A stretch of 64,000 nucleotides of DNA, taken from contig NC_086025.1 of NCBI RefSeq assembly GCF_036323735.1, positions 107,732,688 to 107,796,687 on the forward strand. The letters run 5' to 3'. A program made the translations under genes and the position numbers. Below the pieces are notes generated by a model that saw only the letters and a program-made list of their open reading frames with translations, ran no database searches and was not told the origin of the DNA. The stretch comes from Rattus norvegicus (Eukaryota > Chordata > Mammalia > Rodentia > Muridae). Shown one piece after another: positions 11,123 to 21,597 of this stretch. How positions within the stretch are numbered: position 1 is the stretch's first letter; each line of letters opens with the position of its first letter.

Positions 11123-12280
11123 TACCCTACCCATTCTCCCTGCAACCTTCCAGCGGCCTTGGACCGGCTGCCCTCTGGTAGAGAAGCAGCAACCTTTCAC
11201 GTGGACAACCTCCTCATTCTGGCTCCACTTGAAGGAACAGAACTTGGTGACAGGTGATAAAACAGTCAGTGACATTAATGCAGGAAGTTCAGGATCCCCC
11301 TGATCATAACTGTTTGCCCAAAGGCGTCTTGGAAAAAATCTTAGGAGAAGGTCAGATGCTGATCAAGGGCGGGTGTTGGGGTGGATGTGGGTAGCCAATC
11401 ATCTGGCTAGGTGTGCAGCCCAAGAGCGAGAACGGGTGGTAGTGCCAGTGCAGCAGGGAGGGATAGAGATGTCAGTCAGAGCTGACCGAGATAAGACTGG
11501 TGACAGCTTGGCCTGGCCCTGTCCTCCATGCCCTGAGATCTTGGCTTGACAGCTACACTCCTTGAGGGAATTCAGGGCTGATAGAAAGACCTGTGGAACC
11601 CACTGCTAGGTTCCCTTCCTCTGCCTGGACTCCAAGAAAAAAAGGCTCAGAAATTAGGGTCCAGATTCAATTAATTTGTCATTTGTGGGGCACAGAGTAG
11701 TGCTGAGCCCCCTTCCTCTCCTCACCTACAAAATTTGTGGAAGGTCAGACTCTAAGGGACCACGAGCCATTAATTATAGCCAGGCCCATGGGACCCACAG
11801 ACCATAGCAGCTGGCCATCAAATGTATACCAGAGGCTTAGGGTGGGCCATAGTTTACACCTCCCTCCCTGTTCTAGCCAGGTGGAGCAGCTGATGTCCAT
11901 CTCCCCCAACCATAGCCCGGGGAGAGAAGAAAGGCCCATTTAATAGAGGAAGGTGGGAGCCAGGTTAAGCCTCAGCTGCAACCTCAAATGGGAATCTCCC
12001 ATGAGCAGCAGAGGCTCAGGACCAGCTTAGAGGAATTTGCTGAAGCTTAGACAGGAGCTGGATAAGGAGGATGTAGGAGAGCCAGGTCTATCCCTGTGTC
12101 TCTGCCTAAGTATTAGCACAAGGGGCCTGGCCTCAGTCACTTGCTCTGGAGAAGAGGTGACCAGTCCCTTGCTGTGTGGCTCAAACAGGAACCTAACCTC
12201 CAACCCTTGTCCCTCAAATATCCCAGGAGAACAAAGAGAAAAATGTAGGGAATGGAGCCCCACAGGTTTGTAAACTGGGC
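11123..12280. other. unique sequence, no gene seen
   Basis: Unique sequence. A small AT-rich patch lies near 11660-11690. Nothing recognisable as exon or RNA. Confidence 0.45.
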
Positions 12281-12395
12281 CCTGATTCTTATTATGCACA
12301 GACCGTTGATCCTGCTCCAGGCTGAGCCCTGATCCTGGGCGCACTGGACTTGATCTTGAAACTTGATCACAAGCTTATTCCTGACACTGGTTATT
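12281..12395 (+). repeat. degenerate minisatellite, left part
   Basis: Diverged repeats of a CTGAGCCCTGATCCTGG-like phrase (GGGCCCTGATTCTTA, GCTGAGCCCTGATCCTGG, GACTTGATCTTGAAACTTGATC). The same phrase family resumes at 13222, so this is one array interrupted by inserted elements. Confidence 0.65.
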
Positions 12396-12809
12396 GTCTT
12401 AGTTTTCTGTTGCTGCAATAAAATAGCATGAACAAACAAACAAACAAACAAACAAACAAAACCCACTCCCACCTGGTGCTGTACTGCTGTGATGGGGAGG
12501 AATGGGTTTATTTGGCTTAAACTCCCATATCATGGTTTATCATTAAAGCAAGTCAGGGCAGGAGCTCAAAACAGAGCAGGAACCTGGAGGGAGAATTTGA
12601 TGCAGAGGCCATGTTGGAGGTCTACTTACTGGCTTGCTCAGCCTGCTTTATTATAGAACCCAGGACCACCAGCTTAGAGGTGGCCTGCCCACCTCAATCA
12701 CTAATTAAGAAAATGCTGGATCCTATTGAAGTATCTTCTTACTTGAGGCTCCCTGTTCTCAGATGACTATATCTTGTGTCATGTTGACAGAAAAACTACC
12801 CAGCACAGC
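12396..12809 (+). mobile_element. rodent RMER1-like repeat with (AACA)n
   Basis: Opens TCTTAGTTTTCTGTTGCTGC, carries a pure AACA tetranucleotide run at about 12427-12461, then GGGTTTATTTGGCTTAAACT, AGTCAGGGCAGGAGCTCA, CCCAGGACCACC, and ends with the CTTGTGTCATGTTGACAG / AACTACCCAGCACAG phrase typical of this rodent family. The family name is from memory. Confidence 0.75.
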
Positions 12810-13019
12810 AACTTATAAAAGAGATTAATTGGGTTTACAGCTTCAGAAGTTAGAGTCCATGGTGTGGAGAAAAAACATGGAGACAGGAACAGCTAAGAGC
12901 TAAGAGAGGGGTAGGGGTAAGGGTAGGGGAGAGAGAGACACAGAGAGGGGGGGAAGGAGAGAGGGGAGAGGGGAGAGGGGAGAGGGGAGAGGGGAGAGGG
13001 GAGAGGGAAGAAAAGAGAG

Positions 13020-13066
<47 letters not shown>

Positions 13067-13221
13067 CTTAAGTCTTTTGAAACCTCTCAAAACCTACCCC
13101 CAATGATACACTTTCTCCAACAAAGCCATACCTCCTAATTCTTCTCAAACATTTATACCATCTGGGTCCATGCACTTAAACACATGAACCTATGGAGGCC
13201 AGTCTCATTCAAAACAACACA
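12810..13221 (+). mobile_element. rodent URR1/RMER1-like repeat expanded by a purine tract
   Basis: CAACTTATAAAAGAGATTAA and GGGTTTACAGCTTCAGAAG match the internal part of the family seen at 10541 and 61785. The right part resumes after the purine tract with ACCCCCAATGATACACTTTC, AACAAAGCCATACCTCC and the ending CATTCAAAACAACACAG. The middle is replaced by a purine-only expansion. Confidence 0.7.
12903..13064 (+). repeat. polypurine tract: GGGGAGA heptamers and (GA)n
   Basis: Almost uninterrupted purines: a GGGGAGA heptamer array (about 12957-13007) followed by (GA)n (13018-13064). It is mirror-symmetric in places, the class that can form intramolecular triplexes. Confidence 0.95.
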
Positions 13222-13450
13222 GTTTAATATTGAGCCTCAACTCTGGTCACTAAATGAGTCTGACCCTGGTCATACACTGAGCCCTGGGCATAATCATAGC
13301 GTGACCCTGATCCTGGTTACACATCGAGCCCTGTTCTTACACACACACACTGAGCCTGACCATGCTCACATGTGACCCCCGATTCTGGTCATACTCTGAT
13401 CCTTACCCGTGCCCTCACACTGAGCACACTGAGTCTGAACCCGGTCAGCT
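13222..13450 (+). repeat. degenerate minisatellite, right part
   Basis: Repeated diverged units around CACTGAGCCCTG, GACCCTGATCCTGGT, TACACATCGAGCCCTG and CTGGTCATACTCTGATCC, with a short (CA)n at 13339-13350. It is continuous in motif with 12281-12395. Confidence 0.7.
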
Positions 13451-14195
13451 CCAGTCCAGCGCTCTCCGACCTGGAAGCTGGGGCTCTCTGTGTAGTTAAG
13501 GTTGGCTAAGTTGCCTTTCCTTGCCTTTGGGACTCTGGTCAGAGCACACTACTTCCTCTGGGAGAATGGGCTCCTTGTACACAGGGTCTGTGCATTCGGG
13601 TTCATGTTGCTGGCTGGAAACCAGATACCAAAGCAGGAAGTTGAGAAGACTGAGGAGTTCCTCTTCAGAGCCTTCCACACATGGTCCTGCCTCCCTGAGA
13701 GGCAGACCAATGACCCACTTTATAGACAAGGAAGCTGAGGTCATAATTCTCTGCTTAGGACATACATGGGACCTCTGGACTGTACCACCAACGCTTACCA
13801 CTCAGCTGGCTGCTAATGAGCGTCCAGGCCTTTGCCAAAGTGACTTGGTGATGTTCCCATCCTGGCCTGACGTTGCACATACATAGTAGGTGGGTGGACA
13901 CATGTCTCCCTCTGCACCTGCAGATGTGGCTTTTTATAGGTGTTTGCTAGGGAAGAGAGACCCTTCTGCCTTACCTTTGTTCCCCCCCCCTCCGGATCCT
14001 CTTGAGAGCCACTTCAGTGTCTAGGATGGACTTTAGTTATCACACACACTTGAGCAACCATGATCTTTCCCTGGCTTCTTCCCAGGTCTTCCAGGTCCCA
14101 GGGGCCCAGCCAGTAAGCAGAAAGCAAGATATTTTATGGTCCTGGGTCTCAGCCAGCAGGGAGCCAGTAAGAGATGTAGGGTGCCAACATGCTGG
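13451..14195. other. unique sequence, no gene seen
   Basis: No clear repeat. A strong-looking splice acceptor (TTCTTCCCAG ending near 14084) precedes a short GLPGPR-like reading, considered and rejected as a collagen exon. A poly-C run lies near 13982-13990. Confidence 0.45.
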
Positions 14196-14400
14196 TCTCA
14201 GCATGCATCAGTTCCCCCCACATAAATATGCAGCCTTTAAAATTTAATAAAAAACATACCAATTATAAAAGCTATTTACCCAGTCAGATCAATCACAGGC
14301 CATGGCGTGTTTATGTCTGAACACCTGATTTCAGCTCATAAGTCACTTTTATGCCCTCCTTAGGAGTTAACAACCCCAATAAGCACTTCAAGTGATGGCA
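14196..14400. promoter_or_regulatory. candidate conserved non-coding element
   Basis: A non-repeat AT-rich block with TAAATATGCA (octamer-like), AAATTTAATAAAA, CAATTATAAAAG, GATCAATCACAGG and CATAAGTCACTTTTATG. The density of homeodomain, POU and MEIS-like words and the sharp change of composition against the flanks suggest an enhancer. This is inference, with no conservation data. Confidence 0.3.
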
Positions 14401-14565
14401 CCTACCTACCAGGCCTGACTCAGTCCTTGGGTCAGTCCCGTCCCCAGGCCCATTTCATTTAGGAAACTCGGGAGCTCGGGACTGGGACTAGAGCTTTGCA
14501 GCATTGGCTTCCTGTCCTGGCAGGCAGGAGTCAGGTCTCACCTCTTCCAGGAAGGTTTCTACATC

Positions 14566-14975
14566 ACTGACTTTTCTCCTCATTGTGACCAAATACCTGT
14601 GAAGAAGCAACGTAAGAGAGGGTGACTATGTTTTAGCTCACAGTTCGGGGGATAAGGCTCACCACGGCGGGGAAGGTTCTACACTGTGGCAGCAGGAAGA
14701 TGAGGGCGCTAGCTCACATCTGGGAGGGCGGGGAGAGCGGGATGAGGGAGATGAATGCAGGCGCTCAGCTAGCTTCCTCCCCATTTTTTTTCAGCTTGGG
14801 ATCCTCTCTGGTAAGATGGCCCACCCCCTCCTCAGTTAAAGGATGCTCACAGACACACCAAAAAGTGTTTCCTAGGGTGTTTAAATCCAGTCCGACTGAC
14901 AACCCAGACGAACCATTACATCCCTGTTCAGCCTGGCTATCCTCTCTTCCTGAGCACTAACTAGCAAGAGAAAAG
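14566..14975 (+). mobile_element. diverged rodent RMER1-like repeat
   Basis: The order TCATTGTGACCAAATACCTG, GACTATGTTTTAGCTCACAG, a GGCAGCAGGAAGATGAGGGC block and a late TAAATCCAGTCC / CCATTACATC segment parallels the 12396 family in diverged form. It contains more CpGs than its flanks. Confidence 0.5.
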
Positions 14976-16580
14976 TGGCTTTTCAGCACACATAGGGCCA
15001 CTGTTCAGGCCTGTTGTAGTGGGAAGATCCCAAAGAGACAAGAAGTCCTACTCTTTCCTGGCACCAGAGACCTGGCTGAGGTTAGGATGAAGGTAGGTGG
15101 CCTCCAGGACATAGGCAGTTATATAACCAAGCATCCTGTTAATTAGGGTCAAGGTGACAGCAGGGACAATTTGGGGGTGAGACTACAGTGGCTATGGAAC
15201 ATAGGACATGGCAGGAGGGGTTCTCTGTTTCCCAATCTGTTCCCAACATTTGCCTGGTTGGCGGCCTTGGGCAGGTTTCCATTTCCTTACATGTGCAAGG
15301 AGTGTGAATTGGCATGAGTCAGTGTGGGACTGTGTCTCAGTACACGTCTGTAACGGGTGTCCCCTCTGTCCCCACTTTCATGAATGGCACCAGTTGTGGA
15401 GGACAGTTTGGCTTAGAAACGCATAGACTCCGATCGTCTGTACTCCTGGGTTTGAGACCCAACTCTGTCACTCAGTGTGATGCTGGACACGTCACTTCGG
15501 TTTCATTACGCCTCAGGCTCTCTAGGGAGAGTCAGGTACCACAGCAAGCACCTGTGAAGGTTAGATATGCATCCTAGAACGGGTATATGAGAGATGGAGC
15601 TGAAGCAACCGTACCGAGCTACAACGCAAAGTTCACGGCGTGGGATAAAGCGAGCAAACTAGCTTGGAAGAAAGTACTACCTGTGGCCGATAAGCTTTAA
15701 ACCCTTCCAAAATGGGGGGCAGTTGGCATCTGTTCTGTGTAGGTACAACACAGAGACTGTGTCTGTCGTGTCCTGCCAATGTCACTGTGCCTGTGGGCAG
15801 TGCCTGTGTGCTATTCGCCATGTCACTAACAGGAGACATGGAGCAGCTCCCCGAGGAGAGACTGAGACACAGGGTGTAGGCTGTGTGCCATGATGCCTGC
15901 CACAGGGCAGGGTTCACAATGGCTCCATGAATTCACCATTGCCTGCCTGCTGTGTGTCATGATTAGGTAGGCAATTTGCAAATTTTCCTCTATTCAATCC
16001 TTCTAATATCATGTTGTTGGTTTTTTTCCCCCCTCAGGAAACTTTGGAAACATTTCCTTGCTTCTCCTTGTGAAGCTGCTAGATTCAGTGGCAGGACCCA
16101 GACTCAAATCAGAAGAGGTGTAAATGAACGGAAGCTCCTTCTTCCTTCTTAAAGGGCCTGGGCCAGCTCAGCGGACATGGCCTGGTAGTTCTGCTACCGG
16201 ACCTTAGCTTCTTTGGTGTTGGTGCAACAAACATGGCTTCCATTCCCAAAGTTTCTTCACAGAGCATGCCCCAGCACAGACCTGGGCCACACGTGGAGAA
16301 GAGCATGTGAGAATGGCAACTGAATGCTTATGGGGCTCCTCAACCAACTCTCCACATTCTGCTACAGTCATCGGCCAGATTCATTCCCTTGTGGCTATCC
16401 CTGTGCAAGGGAAGCAGGAATATACAGGCTTTGGCTGAATGTGCTCCTGTTAAACGATGTCTTCAAAGAAGGATGGCGATCAGAGGAGACCCAAACACCT
16501 CAAACTCTCCAGGGCCTTACCAGGGAGTTTGAAGTTTTACCAGGGAGCTTCTGCTTAGCTTAAAGCTGCATTTCTTAATT
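14976..16580. other. unique sequence, no gene seen
   Basis: Unique sequence with a short GT/poly-T/poly-C patch near 16016-16036. I see no gene. Confidence 0.45.
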
Positions 16581-16584
16581 TCCA

Positions 16585-16830
16585 AGACTAGGATTGGAAG
16601 GAGCATGTGATTCCGTCAATAGAATGCTTGCTCTAGCATTAGCAGAGCCCTGGACTCCATCCCCAGCACTGCAACCCTGTAATCCTAGCACTTGGGAGGC
16701 AGAGACAGAAGGATCAGAAGTTCAAGGTCATCCGTGACTGTGCAGGGAGTCTTGGGTCAGCCTGGGATAGATGAGACTATGTCTCAAACAAATGACAAAA
16801 CCCAAAACCCAAACCAAACCAACCAAATCA
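16585..16830 (+). mobile_element. B4/RSINE1-type composite SINE (ID + B1)
   Basis: An ID-like 5' part (AGAATGCTTGCTCTAGCATT, GGACTCCATCCCCAGCACTG) is followed by a B1-like part (TAATCCTAGCACTTGGGAGG, TTCAAGGTCATCCGTGACTG) and an A-rich tail with CCAAAC repeats (16795-16830). ID followed by B1 is the hallmark of B4. Confidence 0.8.
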
Positions 16831-16895
16831 CTCACAAACGAAAGAGTTTGCTGGCCGTGTGAGCTGCGTGAGTCTTTGTCCTAGTGTGGGCGTGG

Positions 16896-17190
16896 CCTGC
16901 ATTTCGTGCAGCAATGGAGGTTGCTATGGGTCATATATAAAATGCCAGAGGACCATGTGTTTGAATGGTGGTTCCTTAGCTGGTCTTGCTGTTTTCATTG
17001 GCTGTGGAAACTCAAGGAAGTAGAGTCTGTCTGTCCTGCTTCTGGTGTAGAGATGTGCCTTGTGACTAAGCCCTCCACTGTTGTGATCCTGACTTTCCAT
17101 TGTGACAGGCTGCCATATCAAACCATGGGGCAAAACACACCTTTTTTTTTCCCTGTGACAAAAGTTACCAATGCCTTGGGTTTAGGGGAG
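16896..17190 (+). mobile_element. diverged rodent URR1-like repeat
   Basis: Matches by order the family copies near 62985 and 33591: TTGAATGGTGG, CTGTGGAAACTCAAGGAAG, a CTCCACTGTTGTGATC segment, AGGCTGCCATATCAAACC and a T-rich part before CCCTGTGACAAAAGTTACC. Heavily diverged. Confidence 0.45.
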
Positions 17191-17502
17191 GCAAGCAATC
17201 CTTAGTTAGGAACCTCTGATTTAAAGCAAAATTGGAGGTCTGATGTCTGCAGAAGCAAGGTCCCCAGAGATGGTCATTTCATGTCTCAGGATCTGTCTTA
17301 GGAACCAACATCTGTCCACTCTCCAACAGCAGAGGTGGTCCAGGTCACAGCACCTCTCACAGACTAGGAGCTGAAAGCAGACAGCTCCCGAGTACCAGGT
17401 GGGTCCCTGATTTGGTCTTGTCAAGACCCGGCCCAGAATCTGGAAATCTGGAAACCTTGAACCGAAGGAATCAGAGCATGAAGACTTAAAGGGGAGAGGA
17501 AA

Positions 17503-17512
17503 GGGCCAGCGA
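17503..17512 (+). mobile_element. 5' fragment of a SINE split by L1
   Basis: GGGCCAGCGA is the first ten bases of the B2/B3-type SINE that resumes at 19555; these bases are duplicated as part of the L1 target site. The retained left copy shows that the L1 entered at the SINE's extreme 5' end. Confidence 0.8.
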
Positions 17513-18823
17513 CAAAGAGTTAGAACAATTTGCAAATTCATCTGGAATAACAAAAAACCCAGGATAGCTAAAGCTATCCTCAACAATAAAAGGACTTCAG
17601 GGGGAATCACTATCCCTGAACTCAAGCAGTATTACAGAGCAATAGTGATAAAAACTGCATGGTATTGGTACAGAGACAGACAGATAGACCAATGGAATAG
17701 AATTGAAGACCCAGAAATGAACCCACACACCTATGGTCACTTGATTTTTGACAAAGGAGCCAAAACCATCAAATGGAAAAAAGATAGCATTTTCAGCAAA
17801 TGGTGCTGGTTCAACTGGAGGTCAACATGTAGAAGAATGCAGATCGATCCATTCTTATCACCCTGTACAAAGCTTAAGTCCAAGTGGATCAAGGACCTCC
17901 ACATCAAACCAGACACACTCAAACTAATAGAAGAAAAACTAGGGAAGCATCTGGAACACATGGGCACTGGAAAAAATTTCCTAAACAAAACACCAATGGC
18001 TTACGCTCTAAGATCAAGAATCGACAAATGGGATCTCATAAAACTGCAAAGCTTCTGTAAGGCAAAGGACACTGTGGTTAGGACAAAACGGCAACCAACA
18101 GATTGGGAAAAGATCTTTACCAATCCTACAACAGATAGAGGCCTTATATCCAAAATATACAAAGAACTCAAGAAGTTAGACCGCAGGGAAACAAATAACC
18201 CTATTAAAAAATGGGGTTCAGAGCTAAACAAAGAATTCACAGCTGAGGAATGCCGAATGGCTGAGAAACACCTAAAGAAATGTTCAACATCTTTAGTCAT
18301 AAGGGAAATGCAAATCAAAACAACCCTGAGATTTCACCTCACACCAGTGAGAATGGCTAAGATCAAAAACTCAGGGGACAGCAGATGCTGGCGAGGATGT
18401 GGAGAAAGAGGAACACTCCTCCATTGTTGGTGGGATTGCAGACTGGTACAACCATTCTGGAAATCAGTCTGGAGGATCCTCAGAAAATTGGACATTGAAC
18501 TGCCTGAGGATCCAGCTATACCTCTCTTCGGCATATACCCAAAAGATGCCCCAACATATAAAAAAGACACGTGCTCCACTATGTTCATTGCAGCCTTATT
18601 TATAATAGCCAGAAGCTGGAAAGAACCCAGATGCCCTTCAACAGAGGAATGGATACAGAAAATGTGGTACATCTACACAATGGAATATTACTCAGCTATC
18701 AAAAACAACGACTTTATGAAATTCGTAGGCAAATGGTTGGAACTGGAAAATATCATCCTGAGTGAGCTAACCCAATCACAGAAAGACATACATGGTATGT
18801 ACTCATTGATAAGTGGCTATTAG
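17513..18823 (+). CDS. L1 ORF2 protein, C-terminal fragment (436 codons), remnant
   Basis: LINE-1 ORF2 encodes an endonuclease and reverse transcriptase that copy L1 RNA into the genome. Only the part C-terminal to the reverse transcriptase domain is present, so neither catalytic domain is here. The frame is open from the first base after the target duplication (QRVRTICKFIWNNKKPRI) to the stop after MYSLISGY. The C-terminal cysteine motif C-x3-C-x7-H-x4-C is intact: Cys codons at 18386 and 18398, His at 18422, Cys at 18437. No initiation context exists because the 5' end was lost on insertion, so translation is not expected. Full L1 ORF2 proteins are roughly 1280 residues, so about one third is kept. 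Confidence 0.92.
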   Translation, partial: QRVRTICKFIWNNKKPRIAKAILNNKRTSGGITIPELKQYYRAIVIKTAWYWYRDRQIDQWNRIEDPEMNPHTYGHLIFDKGAKTIKWKKDSIFSKWCWFNWRSTCRRMQIDPFLSPCTKLKSKWIKDLHIKPDTLKLIEEKLGKHLEHMGTGKNFLNKTPMAYALRSRIDKWDLIKLQSFCKAKDTVVRTKRQPTDWEKIFTNPTTDRGLISKIYKELKKLDRRETNNPIKKWGSELNKEFTAEECRMAEKHLKKCSTSLVIREMQIKTTLRFHLTPVRMAKIKNSGDSRCWRGCGERGTLLHCWWDCRLVQPFWKSVWRILRKLDIELPEDPAIPLFGIYPKDAPTYKKDTCSTMFIAALFIIARSWKEPRCPSTEEWIQKMWYIYTMEYYSAIKNNDFMKFVGKWLELENIILSELTQSQKDIHGMYSLISGY

Positions 18824-19551
18824 CCCAAATGCTTGAATTACCCTAGATGCCTAGAACAAATGAAACTCAAGACGGATGATCAAAATGTGAATGCTTCACT
18901 CTTTCTTTAAAAGGGGAACAAGAATACCCTTGGCAGGGAAGAGAGAGGCAAAGATTAAAACAGAGACTGAAGGAACACCCATTCAGAGCCTGCCCCACAA
19001 GTGGCCCATACATATACAGCCACCCAATTAAACAAGATGGATGAAGCAAAGAAGAGCAGACCGACAGGAGCCGGATGTAGATCGCTCCTGAGAGACACAG
19101 CCAGAATACAGCAAATACAGAGGCGAATGCCAGCAGCAAACCACTGAACTGAGAATAGGACCCCCGTTGAAGGAATCAGAGAAAGAACTGGAAGAGCTTG
19201 AAGGGGCTCGAGACCCCATATGTACAACAATGCCAAGCAACCAGAGCTTCCAGGGACTAAGCCACTACCTAAAGACTATACATGGACTGACCCTGGACTC
19301 TGACCTCATAGGTAGCAATGAATATCCTAGTAAGAGCACCAGTGGAAGGGGAAGCCCTGGGTCCTGCTAAGACTGAACCCCCAGTGAACTAGACTGGTGG
19401 GGGGAGGGCGGCAATGGGGGGAGGGTCGGGAGGGGAACACCCATAAGGAAGGGGAGGGGGGAGGGGGATGTTTGCCCGGATACCGGGAAAGGGAATAACA
19501 CTCGAAATGTATATAAGAAATACTCAAGTTAATAAAAAAAAAAAAAAAAAA
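18824..19551 (+). other. L1 3' UTR with G-rich tract and poly-A
   Basis: Non-coding tail of the L1. Runs of GGGGGG, GGGAGGG and AGGGGGGAGG at 19396-19470 can form a G-quadruplex, a known feature of rodent and primate L1 3' UTRs. The AATAAA signal overlaps the start of the A tract (TTAATAAAAA near 19529). Confidence 0.9.
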
Positions 19552-19554
19552 GAA

Positions 19555-19760
19555 AGGGCCAGCGAGATGGCTCAGCAGGTAAAGGTGCTTGCTGCCAAGC
19601 CTGATCATGTGAGCTTAATCTCCAAAATCCATGTAGGAGAGAACTGACTTCTCTAAGTTGTCCTCAGACCTCGACATGTGAATCATGGTGTATGTGCCCT
19701 CACCCTTACATACACATACAGCGAACAGATAAAATGTAATAAAAATTGAAAAAAAAAAAC
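19555..19760 (+). mobile_element. B2/B3-family SINE (main part)
   Basis: GGGCCAGCGAGATGGCTCAG is the tRNA-derived pol III A-box end; CTTGCTGCCAAGCCTGATC, GAGAGAACTGACTTCTC and GTTGTCCTCAGACCTCGACA follow, then an A-rich tail (19737-19760). It predates the L1 that lies at its 5' edge. Confidence 0.85.
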
Positions 19761-20279
19761 CCAGAGGCAGTTTACAGTCAGAAGTTATGGAGGGAAAGAA
19801 TGCAGTACAGAAAAACTGTCATGTGACAAGCTGTTCTCACAAGGAGGGGACAGCTGCCAGCAAAGGCATTCTAAGGGTTGATAGCTTTAGCGTGTAACGA
19901 GTTTATAAGAACTCCCAAGTAACACCCACAACCCCAAATAGATTGCTGGCCCAAGTACATGGCGACCCAGCCCACAGGAACCACAAATGTAATTAGGAAA
20001 CTAACATGGAGACACACCTTCCCTCACTGGCAATAAAGATACACATTTGAACAAAGCACCGAGTCTCAGGCACATGTAGGAAGAGGCATTAACGTGTGGA
20101 GATGGCTGACATGTGTGGCAGGGCTGTGAGCTGTGAGCTCACGATGGTGTTGGGGGAGGGCAGAGACCCCCCTCCCCCCAGGGGCAAGCAGACAATTGTC
20201 AACCCACGTCACACTTGCGGAGATGCTCCCTGAGGCCAGTGAGATAATTGCGGGGATGCTGTCCCGGGAAAGCAATAAA
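19761..20279. other. unique or weakly L1-like sequence
   Basis: Mostly unclassified. From about 19985, phrases such as AATTAGGAAACTAACATGGA and CACTGGCAATAAAGATACAC may belong to the ancient L1 that is clearer from 20280. Confidence 0.4.
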
Positions 20280-20545
20280 TACAAAAAATATATATTTGTA
20301 ACAAAATAATTAGAACCAGCCTAAGTGTTTGAACGTGGGGGAATGTTTAAGTAAACGGTGGTCTACCCACTTGAGAGAATATTGCAGCCATTAAAAAATA
20401 ACGTTTGCAAGGAGTGTGCAAAGGAATGCTCCAAGGGAGTGAAAAGCAGGATCCTAATAGGTAATATAACACGATCCAATTCCAGCCATGCAGAATAAAG
20501 ACATCATACCATATTAAAAAAAGGCAATGAAACAACGTGCATTAA
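20280..20545 (+). mobile_element. ancient L1 (mammalian-wide) ORF2 3' remnant
   Basis: AACCAGCCTAAGTGTTTGAA, GGGGAATGTTTAAGTAAACG, GTGGTCTACCCACTTGAGAG and ATATTGCAGCCATTAAAAAA follow the order of the conserved L1 segment that encodes the ORF2 C-terminus, but with many substitutions. Too degraded to translate. Confidence 0.7.
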
Positions 20546-21597
20546 AAATAATGGAAGGCCCTGGTTTCAGCATTGGCCTCGGCTGTCATTGCCTGGTGGG
20601 TGTAGGCACAGCTTTCTTTGTTTTATTTACTCTTATTTCCCACATCTCTCTGTACCTGGCTTGCTTTGCACTGCCAGACAGACATATTTCGCAAAAGCCT
20701 CGCAAAGCGCAGAGGGTTTGTGGTGAGTGATTGGTGCACAACCCTGGACTGCACCGCGTTTAGTAAGCTGTGAAAACTAAATGACAGAGGAGAAGTCAGG
20801 CTTTCTGACAGCATCCCGCCTCTGTGTTCTCCCAGCCAGGGACCCTCATCAGGTATGTGGTTGGAGATAGGTGTGAACATGCCTAGTAAATTCATGCAGG
20901 CAAGAAGGTGTTGGCCCCTGGGGACCCTGCTTGCGTTCACAGGGGTACATGCTGAACTGTAGACACACACTGTAAGGTTGACAGATACATGTGCGAAGTT
21001 ATCTCTCCTGGGAACCAACTGGGGCTACAGCTAGATTTCACATTAACAGCACAGCAGCTATTCTGAGTGTTAGTCTCTGACAGTCACATATGCAGGGTCA
21101 TTAGATGTCCCCTTTGCGCCTCTGGCCCCAGCTTAATTACTGGTCGTGTCCAGCTTTGGGTGAGAAGTCACAGGGTTGTCCTGTCCTTGCCTTCTGAAGG
21201 AGTGTTTACATGCTCCATGGTGGCTGGCCTCAGGAGTGCCTGGGTCTTCCATTTGGTACTTAAGATTTAGAAAGGACACAAGGCTACTTAGAGAATCATG
21301 GTCTGTTGTGAACTTGTTGGACAACGCAAGGGCCATCAGGAGGTCGTGGGACAGGCCAAGTTTCCTCAGAATGTTGCATCTAAGATCATGACTCTGCATA
21401 TGTGGTCCATGGCCTGCTAGGAGCTAAGTTCTTGACAGCAATCTCAGGCACGTGGCTTGGGCAGGTACATAAATCCTGCCACTTGATCAAACCCAACCAG
21501 CCCTTCAGAGCTGGCTGGATGTAGCCATATTGCTAGCACCCAACTGCCAATGGTTGGAGGATGCTGGGGTAGCCAGTCACATGTGTTGTATGTTGAC
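20546..21597. other. unique sequence, no gene seen
   Basis: No recognisable repeat or exon. The minus-strand 131-codon frame at 20623-21018 has no domain I can name. Confidence 0.45.

Larger units (their letters stand above)
17513..19551 (+). mobile_element. young L1, 5'-truncated, with ORF2 C-terminus, 3' UTR and poly-A
   Basis: A 5'-truncated LINE-1 of about 2.0 kb: an in-frame ORF2 segment (17513-18823), a 3' UTR (18824 to about 19532) with a G-rich polypurine tract at 19396-19470, and a terminal A tract (19533-19551). The 14-bp sequence GAAAGGGCCAGCGA flanks it at 17499-17512 and 19552-19565, a perfect target-site duplication, as expected from target-primed reverse transcription. Truncation makes it non-autonomous. 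The 3' UTR resembles the rat L1 family from memory. The intact frame, perfect duplication and pure A tail argue for recent insertion. Confidence 0.95.

Noticed and set aside
14085..14111. Possible 27-nt collagen exon (GLPGPRGPA reading) after a strong acceptor
   Set aside because: The donor would split a codon beginning with A, so the next Gly-X-Y triplet cannot start with glycine. No other Gly-X-Y stretch was seen nearby.
18001..18672. Minus-strand open frames of over 100 codons
   Set aside because: They are the antisense shadow of the intact L1 ORF2 frame.
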